The notes under the pieces: generated by a model | What the model was told of the DNA's origin: nothing | Seen by the model: the letters and a program-made list of their open reading frames with translations, nothing else | Databases searched by the model: none | In this document: positions 47,601-56,323 of the stretch, one piece after another | Numbering within the stretch: position 1 is the first letter of the stretch | Layout: every line of letters starts with the position of its first letter | Made by a program: the position numbers and the translations under genes | From: Pelodera strongyloides | Taxonomy: Eukaryota; Nematoda; Chromadorea; Rhabditida; Rhabditidae | Assembly (NCBI GenBank): GCA_036852015.1 | Contig: JAANDG010000045.1 | Location: 372,001-436,000, forward strand | Length of the DNA: 64,000 nucleotides | Direction: 5' to 3'

Positions 47601-50600
47601 AGAACTATGATAATACTATACAGCTTCTATACAAATACAAGACTGGTTCAAATATTATATTTTTACTAGTATAATGATACTTTCTTGATTCTCATACTAT
47701 ATCGATACTCTACCAATAAGTAAAGAACGTACCGGCTGCAAATATTGAAGGTGACTATGCGAATAACTCTACCTAGACCTACGCCTACATTTATCACAAA
47801 GCTTTATCCTAACGCACACGCATAATTGACTCTTCTAAGGGTCTGCTTTTACATGCTTCTATGATAGCTTTCTACCTAATTAGCATTGGCGACTAGAAGG
47901 CTAATTTCTTACGCCTATGAACTATGTACGAAGAGTAGTAACACTCTACACCTATAGCTACTAATTTGCTCTACAATACTATTCCCTTTTAGTCCTAAAT
48001 ACTACATGTCTTAATACTGTGGATCTCTATCCTAGCACGTTACACCTATGTCTATTGTTCACTAACAATAGCAACTTACGCTAAACACTACGGTGTTTTT
48101 TCTACATATAGCTCTACGTTTATTTTGATCTTCTAGGTACTTTGCATTCTAAATCTATATATTCCTACTAAGCGCATGCTAATCTAAATTCTACTGTGTT
48201 TTCGCTACATCGTTTACAGCTGACCTGCGATACCATCAAAAACAGCAGCAAATTTTCAATAAAAATTTTATTGCGTGGTCATCTATGCAAATTTTATATA
48301 ATTACAAATGAGTTCAGGCGCAGAGTTAGACTACAGTAATTATTAATTCTTACTGTATAAACTAGCCAAGAACCTAGGTGCTTAGCGCTTACCCTATATT
48401 ACGACTTAACTGTGAGAAGAGTGTGACAGTAAATATGTACAGACAGTATAATCTCAACAAATGGGGGGATGGGTGTCGCGTCAGTTTCTTAGCGCAGTGT
48501 GCCAAAAAATCGCCGCGCCTCACTCAGTGCGCGTCTAGTGCTTGACGCGGAACTTTAGCCGCCTACCCTGCTGGTATCCACCGCCGGTCGCTGCGCCGCC
48601 CTCAGAGTATCCGGCACCGCCGCCGCCTCCTGTTGCCGCACCACCTTCTGAGTATCCTGCGCCGCCGCCTCCGGTCGCCGCACCACCTTCGGAGTAACCA
48701 CCAGCAGCTGGAGCAGGAGCAGCAGGGAGTATAGGAGCTGGAGCTTGATAACCTCCACCTCCGGATGGAGCAGAGTATCCACCGCCTGAAAGATCAGGGG
48801 TATATAAATGCTATATAACTCAAATAACCAAGTGGTTAAAGGGTAACCCCTATTTTAGGTAACCCCTATTTTTGATGTTTCCAGCTGATTCTCCGTCTCA
48901 AATACAGTCGGGTGCAATATTTTTAAAATTTTCATGTGCAACATTCACACAGTTACCAGCAATGTGCCATGGCCAGCCATACCCAGGAATCTATCACACT
49001 TACCACGCCTTTTCGCACTGATTGGTCAATGACGTAATTGTCACGCCCAATATAGCACAATGGCATACCGAACCCACACAGAACCCAAGTATACCGAACC
49101 CACACAGTCATCGAAAAATTGGGAGTATTGCGCGGGCGGGAATCGAACCCATCGTCTTTGGATTACCAGTCCACTGCATTAACCACTACGCTACCGCCAC
49201 CCACGGAGAGGGTTTCAAGTTTCAACTTCACCTTTGCATCACAGTAAAGGAGTCAAGTTCTTCACTACTAACGGGAATATATATACATATATATAGATCA
49301 AATATAAATATACTTTAAGATAAAACAAACCTCCAGAAGGTGCAGAGTATCCACCACCGCCTGAGGGAGCTGAGTACCCGCCGCCGCCGCCTGATGGAGC
49401 TGAGTATCCACCGCCGCCGCCTGAGGGAGCTGAGTATCCGCCGCCTGAAAGAGAGGGTATACTAATTGTAAGGTGTTTATAGCGAAATACCGGCCAGTTT
49501 TTGAAACGCATCGAGTACATCAGCATTCTTATGCAGCTTATGCAAATGAACATAAATTAGAATGAAAAATCGAGCAAATTAGCATAAATACATAAGAATT
49601 CAATTTTCCATGATGCGTTTCTAAAACCGGTCGCTATTTCGCTTTAAGAATTAAACTACAAATTGATTAAAATAATAATATATCATAGAGTGACTATTCC
49701 GAAATCACCAGTAGTAATCGGGTCCAGTCCCCATTAAAGCAAAATGCTAGCCCCTTTGCAAAATTTGCATATGATAAACAAATCCTATGTAACCTATGCT
49801 AATTTTGTACGATCGTCCACGGCAATCGTACAGAATTAGCATAGGATACATAGGATTTGCTTATCATATGCAAATTTTCCAAAGAGGCTAGCATTTCGCT
49901 TTAAGATAAACAAACTAGGATTACAAACCTCCTGAAGGTGCAGAGTAGCCTCCACCACCACCGCCGGTCGAAGCGTATCCGCCAGAAGGAGCGGAGTAAC
50001 CGCCGCCTCCGCCGCTAGAAGCATATCCGCCGCCGCCGCCGGAAGGTGCAGCGTATCCACCGCCACCACCGCTTGAGGCATATCCACCGCCGCTTGAAGC
50101 GTATCCTCCAGATGGTGCGGCATAACCGCCACCTCCGCCGCCTCCAGAAGTTGCGTATCCGCCGCCGCCTCCGCTGCCGCCTATAAATTGGGAGAGTTAT
50201 CCTTTTCATGTTTACGCTCCTAGGGTAACTCATAATATGAGTACACTGGGTTGAACTATTCTGTTAGTTTGAAAATCGATAGCTGATATTGAATATCTTT
50301 TCCTTTCAGTCTATCGTTAAGTATCAAACGTACATCCTCCTCCAGATGTGGCGTATCCGCCGCCCGAGGGTGCCGTCGCGTAGCCTCCACCGCCGCCTCC
50401 TCCTCCGCCGCCTAAAAGTTGTTCATTTAGAATGAGTGCGTAAGTTACATACTACAGAGCGTATTTTTCAGTATCTCGTAAAAAAACGTAGTAAAAACTC
50501 ACATCCGCCTCCCGAAGGTGCCACTGCATAGCTTTCACCGCCACCGGATGGAGCAACAGCGTATCCTCCGCCGCCGCCTGATGGAGCCACGGCGTAGCCG

Positions 50601-51622
50601 CCTCCGCCGCCACCGCCGCCACTGCTGCATCCTCCGCCGCCGCCGCTGCTGCATCCGCCGCCACCGCCGCCGCATCCTCCGCCGCCGCCGCTGCTACATC
50701 CGCCGCCACCGCCGCCGCATCCTCCACCACCACCGCTGCTGCATCCACCGCCGCCGCTGCTGCATCCTCCGCCACCGCCGCTGCTGCAGCCGCCGCCACC
50801 GCCGCCGCCGCCTCCGCCGCCGCATCCACCGCCGCTGCTGCATCCGCCGCCACCGCCGCCGCATCCTCCACCACCGCCGCTGCTGCATCCGCCACCACCG
50901 CTGCTGCATCCTCCGCCACCGCCGCTGCTGCAGCCGCCGCCACCGCCGCCGCATCCTCCACCACCGCCGCTGCTGCATCCGCCGCCACCGCCGCCGCATC
51001 CGCCGCCACCGCCGCTGCTGCATCCGCCTCCACATCCGCCACCGCCGCCACCGCCGCAACCACCTCCGCATCCGCCGCCACCACCACCGCTGCTGCAACC
51101 TCCACCGCATCCGCCGCCTCCTCCTCCGCATCCGCCGCCTCCACCGCCGCATCCTCCGCCTCCGCCGCTGCTGCAACCGCCGCCGCATCCTCCGCCTCCG
51201 CCGCCGCCGCCGCATCCACCGCCGCTGCTGCATCCTCCGCCACAGCCGCCTCCTCCGCCGCCTCCGCAGCCACCGCCGCCTCCACCACCGCAACCTCCGC
51301 CGCAGCCGCCACCTCCTCCGCCGCCGCATCCACCGCCGCTGCTGCATCCTCCGCCACAACCGCCTCCTCCGCCGCCTCCGCATCCCCCTCCACATCCACC
51401 TCCTCCGCCTCCGCCGCATCCGGAATCACAGCCACCGCCGCCGCCGCCGCCGCCGCAACCACCGCCGCATCCTCCTCCACCGCCGCAGCCACCACCGCCG
51501 CCGCTACTTGGACAGCAGCACGGCGCTGGTGCAGCAGGAGCCGGCGCAGACGGGAACAGGAACGCCTCCGTCGGCACTAATATTAACAGACATAACGCGA
51601 GGGCGAAGTGTTCTTTTCGCAT
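44628..51622 (-). CDS. Very long glycine/cysteine-rich secreted protein with C-terminal ground-like domain
   Basis: Predicted secreted structural or signalling protein of the nematode ground-like (grl) family, hedgehog-related. Nine exons give 909 residues in one frame: 50503-51622, 50334-50411, 49929-50180, 49331-49444, 48567-48785, 47455-47552, 46250-46811, 45082-45135, 44628-44860. Residues 1-20 (MRKEHFALALCLLILVPTEA) are a signal peptide. About 40-345 is almost only Gly, Cys and Ser in a repeating GGGGCGGGCSSGGG pattern; then YAVAPSGGGG and YSAPSGGGG repeats; then GYSEGGAATGGG and GYQGGGGGGEAAGG repeats; then RNRRFSKGE and the ground-like domain (about 833-909): CNSLRLRKLI, ACGSDG, ETQTFACYIV. 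Most members are a few hundred residues, so this is long. The donor at 46250 (GTGACG) is the least certain; without it the reading stops at 46152. C. elegans grl-25 (ZK643.8) is a candidate orthologue, from memory and unverified. Confidence 0.85.
45165..45347. repeat. Palindromic element family B, 183 bp
   Basis: TTAAAGCGAAATACCGGCCG to the complement ending TTTCGTTTTAAA. Placed 29 bp upstream of exon 45082-45135, in the preceding intron of the ground-like gene. Confidence 0.9.
45505..45675 (+). repeat. Dispersed repeat shared with 58850-59020
   Basis: The phrases GAAAAATTCGAGACACCGAG and CTGCGTCTCCGCCTTTCCCATG occur here and, reverse complemented, at 58850-59020. The ends carry GCCGCGTCCGCGG and CGCGGACCCGGTTACGC, which are opposed, so it is another foldback-type repeat. 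Confidence 0.8.
46950..47370. repeat. About 420-bp palindromic element in ground-like gene intron
   Basis: TTAAAGGAGGAGGCTCACGA to TCGTGAGCCTCCTCCTTTAA; inner arms include GAATGAAGTGCTCGAATGG and complement, and ATCGAAAG/CTTCGATA. It fills most of the intron between exons 47455-47552 and 46250-46811. Confidence 0.88.
48836..49060. repeat. Family C element, partial
   Basis: TTAAAGGGTAACCCCTATTT then GATTCTCCGTCTCAAATACAG, matching the left half of the family C copies. The right half is missing. Confidence 0.7.
49133..49205 (-). repeat. tRNA-like (SINE-like) sequence
   Basis: On the minus strand GGTAGCGTAGTGGTTAATGC (A-box like) and GATGGGTTCGATTCCCGCCC (B-box) are well kept. The acceptor arms pair only partly, so a working tRNA gene is doubtful. 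Confidence 0.55.
49477..49646. repeat. Palindromic element family B
   Basis: AGCGAAATACCGGCCAG at the left and TTTCGCTTTAA at the right, in the ground-like gene intron between exons 49929 and 49444. Confidence 0.88.
49734..49904. repeat. 171-bp palindromic element family A, copy 4
   Basis: Same 171-bp hairpin as the three copies near 8-11 kb; starts TTAAAGCAAAATGCTAG and ends CTAGCATTTCGCTTTAA. It is 25 bp downstream of the donor of exon 49929-50180. Confidence 0.9.
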
Positions 51623-51846
51623 ACCCTAAATGATCCAAGTGATTATTTCGTAATCGAAACAACAAAAAAACATCGAACAATTTGAAAACCCGATTATGGG
51701 CAAACTGTTCATCGTACAGACAAGAGCAAAGGCTGACACAGTGTGGTTAACTTATAGGACTAATATGAAAATGGCTGCAAAGTCGGACAACAAGAAAATA
51801 TGCCGTATGTGTGAGTGGGTGCCTATTGGCAAAAAGCCTCGATCCT

Positions 51847-51854
51847 TTTATATA
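51847..51854 (-). promoter_or_regulatory. Candidate TATA box of the ground-like gene
   Basis: TATATAAA on the minus strand, 225 bp upstream of the ATG at 51620-51622 and preceded by a GC-richer segment. No acceptor-like TTTCAG was seen between it and the ATG, so a long 5' UTR or an unrecognised 5' intron is possible. Confidence 0.35.
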
Positions 51855-52269
51855 GACTATGTGGGCGGGAGTGCCAACGGCCTGTGTTTTTGTCTTAGAA
51901 TCTGGTTTCGCCGATGCTCAAAAGTAGATCGCAGTAGAAGAGTGCAACATACCGAGAGTAGACGGTTCCTGTTAATTACCCTGGAACAATTGCACATGAC
52001 CAATTGGCTAGCAATTGACAGTTGTTGACATGGAATGTACTGTATTACGGGAAAACGGATGGAACCACTGAGATAACAGAAGAACGGTTGGCAATCAGTC
52101 GCCAAATGGTCGTGAAAGAACAATTTGTCGACATATGTGCCGATTCGTCTGGATGTTGCCAAATGGCAATCAAATTTCTAAGACAAAACAGCTGACCGTC
52201 GCAATGTTTGTTGTCCTAATTCTAAGACGGGCTTACCGTAAAAGGACTAATATTGGTTTATTATGACTT

Positions 52270-52449
52270 TTAAAGCGAAATACCAGCTGGTTTTTGAAAC
52301 GTCTCAAATATCTGCATTCTTGTGCAGTTATGCAAAGTGGGGGTCGAATTGGGGTATATTTTTATTCTAATTTATGCCATTTGCATATGTTGCATACAAA
52401 AGCAGGGGTAAGAGATGCGTTTCAAAAACCGGCCGGTATTTCGCTTTAA
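52270..52449. repeat. Palindromic element family B
   Basis: TTAAAGCGAAATACCAGCTGG to AACCGGCCGGTATTTCGCTTTAA minus its last bases; mid-part carries ATTCTAATTTATGCC and TTGCATATGTTGCAT. Confidence 0.9.
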
Positions 52450-52667
52450 TTCTTCGAGCTTTCCAGAACGTTTTACACGCAATCTGTTGGTGTCCGTGCT
52501 GAACTGCTGCATTCGACTTTCTTCTCGTCCTTATTCAAAACTTCAGCGTTATTTTGGAAAGCAACACAAATATGGGGGGGGGCGATATCTCTTTTGGCAC
52601 GTCATTTAAATTCGGGTTTAATATTTATTAATTACTCTCCTTCATTGTTCCATAGTTGATAAGGTAG

Positions 52668-52706
52668 AGGAGAGAGAGAGAGAGAAAGAGAGAAAGAGAG
52701 AAAGAT

Positions 52707-52755
<49 letters not shown>

Positions 52756-52810
52756 GATAGAGAAAGAGAGAGAGAGAAAGAGAGAGAGAGAAAAAGAGAG
52801 AGAAAGAGAC
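52668..52810. repeat. GA microsatellite
   Basis: (GA)n with GAAAGA variants, about 140 bp, the longest such tract in the window. Confidence 0.92.
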
Positions 52811-53007
52811 AAAGAGATAAACAGAGACAGAGCTCATAGGCATAGACAGACTTCCCGACACATATGTCAAAATGCATATACTGTCATACGAGAAGCAGAA
52901 AAACTAGTTGCAGTAGTCGGTTCCCGTTGTGTGTTTTGTAAGTCAGTGTTTACTAGGCAAAAGTGTGTTAATTACCAGTTGACCCGATACCAGCTGATGT
53001 AGCTAGG

Positions 53008-53190
53008 GTAAAGCGAAATACCAGCCCGTTTTTGAAACGCATCGTGAACAACTGAATTCTTGCGTATTTATGTTAATATGCTCGAATTTAGCTCGATTTT
53101 TTTATTATAATTTATATTTATTTGCATAAGCTGCATAAGAATGTTGGTGTACTCGGAGCGTTTCAAAAACCGGCCGGCATTTCGCTTTAA
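53008..53190. repeat. Palindromic element family B, 183 bp
   Basis: TAAAGCGAAATACCAGCCCG to CCGGCCGGCATTTCGCTTTAA. Full length. Confidence 0.9.
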
Positions 53191-53685
53191 ATAAAAAAAG
53201 CTCGTCAGAGTCAAGGTAAACGAGCGAGGCTAGCTATCCGTGGTTCGCAGTGTAGCCAAAGTTTCCGAGTATATAATCGAAAGTATACCTACGGAAGGCG
53301 AGGTCGTCGAGCTAGCCTGTGTAGCCGCAATGGCTGGTGTACCGGTGTACGTGTGCCCAACACAACTACTTTTCAAAAACTGGCTGTTATTTCGCTTTAA
53401 CTAGTGACGTCAACATCAACACTATAGGGAGGACTTTAGAACTAAATCAAACCAGTCTCAGTCACTAAGAATGTCAAATAGTACATCATCAAGATTAGCG
53501 CATACACATTATTGACCGTGGTTTGCGAAACATTTTTATGTAACATGTGCCCTTACGTTTCGGTCGGGTAATGAAAATTTGCATATGGATATGCAGTTCT
53601 CCGTCATACTTTACATAACCACGTTCTATAGCGCTTTACTTGCAAGAACTGATGTAGCTACAAAATAGACATTAGCTGTACGGAA

Positions 53686-53796
53686 TTTTTAAAGCGAAAT
53701 TCGGGCCGGTTCTTGAACATGACTTAGTATAAAAAAGCGAGCTAAATGCAAGTAAATTAGCATAAATACGTAAAAATTTAGTTATCCGGATAATTT
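53686..53796. repeat. Palindromic element family B, truncated
   Basis: Begins TTTAAAGCGAAATTCGGGCC; only the left end and middle remain. Confidence 0.7.
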
Positions 53797-53888
53797 AATT
53801 ATGCGCCTAGGTATAAGTCTTATAACTAGTCTAACAATAAGAATAAGGTAAAACCTTCCCCTATCCTAAGCCCAAGCCTAAGACAGGA

Positions 53889-54070
53889 TTAAAGCGAAAT
53901 ACCGGCCGGTTTTTGATAGGCATCGTGGACAACTGCATTCTTACGTGTTTATGCTAAATTGCTCGAATTTAGCTCGATTTTTTGTTCTAATTTATGCAGA
54001 TTTGCATAAGCTGTATAAGAATTCTGGTCTAGTCGATGTGTTTCAAAAACCGGCCGGTATTTCGCTTTAA
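53889..54070. repeat. Palindromic element family B, full copy
   Basis: TTAAAGCGAAATACCGGCCG and exact complement at the right end. Internal deletion of one base against the 183-bp copies. Confidence 0.92.
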
Positions 54071-55504
54071 TAGTTATACTCATTTAATGTTTCTTTTGCA
54101 TCATTCTTTCAGCATCTTTACTGTCTTCTTTTTATTGCTTGCTCATTATTAATGATTAGCTCTTGATCCAATGTCCAATTAACCAGTTTAAACTCTTCAG
54201 TCAGCAGTATCTCTCTCTTCTTATTCCCCACTCTCCTTTTCTCTCCCACTCTGACTCTCTTTCTCTCTCTTTCTTGTTCTCTGCCACTCTGACTCTCCCT
54301 CTCTATCCCTCTCTCTCACTTCTACTTCGCTACATCTTATTCACTCTTTAGTTAGGTTATAACTTCCCTAACAGCCTCACGCCCAAGCCTGCAAGCTTGC
54401 CAGCAGTTGTCTATATATGCCCCGGTGGCTAGCCATCCTATCTTCCCATATGATCTCACAAGTCTAAAACCGGTAGTGTGCCTAGCTGTAGCCGCAAACA
54501 ATTCCCTTTGTTTTTATCTATTATGCGCCTACTACTACGGGTTTTTCTTTTAGCCTCAGGCTTAGGCTTAGGCTCCTTTCTCGTGATGCTACCATGTTGT
54601 GATTTGTTATGTGGATGGCAAGAGATAATAATAAGGGGATAAAGTAAGCTACTGTGATATTTGGGATATAAAAAAGAGACCTTAAAGGGACCACGAGAAA
54701 AAAGTTTTCCTCAATTTACTTGTACAGAATGTCCGGATTTCACAAATATTACTGTGAAAACCGCATTTATTTACACCTAGAACTCAGAGAGTTATTCCGC
54801 GGCAAACAGTTCGGCCAGGTACCGTAGTTACAAAGGTTAAATTACGTTGTTACGGTTTATATCTGTCCATTAGCATTCCTTCTCTACATACTAATTGTTA
54901 AACGAATGAAGCACATTCCTATTATAATAACAAAGCGTTTCCAATACTGTAACACCCTAAAAGAGCAAAAATTGAGTCTTACTATACTAAGTTTATACTC
55001 TAACTCTGTAAAGTGGAAGCGAGTTAAAAAATAACCAAAGTTGAGGTAATAAAGTTTAAAGGTTAAAGCTAGGACTCTTCAGGGCCCCGTAGGAGTCCCT
55101 GCAGTCCGCTTTGGTCTACCGAAGTAGTGCGCTCCAGAGAATAGGCCATCTTAGATTACGGAATGGGTGGCCAGCCCTGATCCAAGAAACCTTCCCAAGT
55201 TTCCACCTGGTACCGTTTTTACCACCCGGTCGGTGCAACCAGCCGCGGGAATTGAACCCCGAATTGAACAAAAGTGAAATAACGGATTTCTTTCAGCTTA
55301 AAAATGAGTTCCCGAGGATGATCACTGTGAAAACGCCAACAAGAAGCTAAACTTATGGTGATGTCTGGGCATGGTTTTTCTTATCATGGTGGTGTGCTGT
55401 TTTGTTGCATGTTTCAGTATTTATAAAAGAGATCCGAGGACTATTTGGATGTAGTAATAAAAGTTCAGTTGCGTTGTAAGTAATAAACCTTCCAAAAAGC
55501 TAGT

Positions 55505-55684
55505 ATTAAACCGGCCGGTTTTTGAAACACATCGAGTATACCAGCAGTATACCAGCATGCAGCTTATGCAAATGAACATAAATTAGAATAAAAAATCTAG
55601 ATAAATTCGCGCAACTTAGCATAAATACGTAAGAATTCAGTTGTCCATGATACGTTTCAAAAACCGGCCGGTAGTTCGCTTTAA
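55505..55684. repeat. Palindromic element family B
   Basis: TTAAACCGGCCGGTTTTTG (left end shortened) to CCGGCCGGTAGTTCGCTTTAA. Contains a small duplicated GTATACCAGCA. Confidence 0.88.
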
Positions 55685-56300
55685 ACTAAAAATTTAGAAA
55701 AGTTACCCACAAATTGCGCTTGTAATAGTCACTTTTTTTCGATATCTAACTTTTTTCTAGAAAATAACGACAAATCCCAAAAGCAAACAAACTTTAACAT
55801 TTCAGCAAAGCTTTTGGTCAACATTTCACAGTAGCCTATTGTATTATTGTTTTGATAACTGTTATTTTTCGCGATATTTTTCACGCGCTAACTCTGTTGT
55901 GATGGGCTATGTTGACTCAGGCTGCCTTCTGGATAGATGTATAAATAGGGCGATTTCAGTAACTTTGGTATACTTTATGAGCAAAGTTTCAGGAAGTTTT
56001 GTTTCCTTATCTGTTTTATAGAATCCCAGTCCTCCGTGTGGTCCAGATGATAGTCAGAGGTATCCCGCACCTTAGGCGGAACGAAGGTGCGCGGCGTAGA
56101 GATGGCGCACAGGTGGCGCACTTTCTGATGGGCTTGCAGTAGGCGCGGAATAAATGTGCAACAGGTGCGCCATGAGTGTGCCATACATGCGCACACTGGT
56201 CATAGACGTATTCGCACATCCCCGGCAACCCCAGCCTCATTTATCTCTCCTCAACTTCCCTTTAATTGTTTTTTTCCTCATAATTTTTTCTTTCAACCAA

Positions 56301-56310
56301 AGCATTTCAG
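56301..56310 (+). promoter_or_regulatory. Candidate trans-splice (SL) acceptor of the ShKT gene
   Basis: AGCATTTCAG lies 13 bases before the ATG at 56324 with no coding exon upstream, the usual arrangement for spliced-leader addition in nematodes. Confidence 0.55.
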
Positions 56311-56323
56311 GAACTTAATTGCA

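Larger units (their letters stand above)
51900..56300. other. Gene-free repeat-rich stretch
   Basis: Holds four family B copies or relatives (52270, 53008, 53686, 53889), another at 55505, a (GA)n tract (52668-52810), a CT-rich tract (54210-54330), a diverged relative of the pat-3 intron 10 element (54682-54830), and unique A/T-rich DNA. No exon with coding sense was found. Confidence 0.55.

Noticed and set aside
49133..49205. Functional tRNA gene
   Set aside because: A and B boxes are good but the acceptor arm pairs only partly and the sequence lies in an intron; kept as a tRNA-like repeat.
50452..51495. 347-codon Ala/Val/Glu-rich minus-strand ORF
   Set aside because: Alternate frame of the same Gly-rich exon, with no splice continuity to neighbouring exons.
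50518..51633. 371-codon plus-strand ORF rich in Arg, His and Cys
   Set aside because: It is the antisense shadow of the Gly/Cys-rich exon of the ground-like gene; the low-complexity codons leave all frames open.
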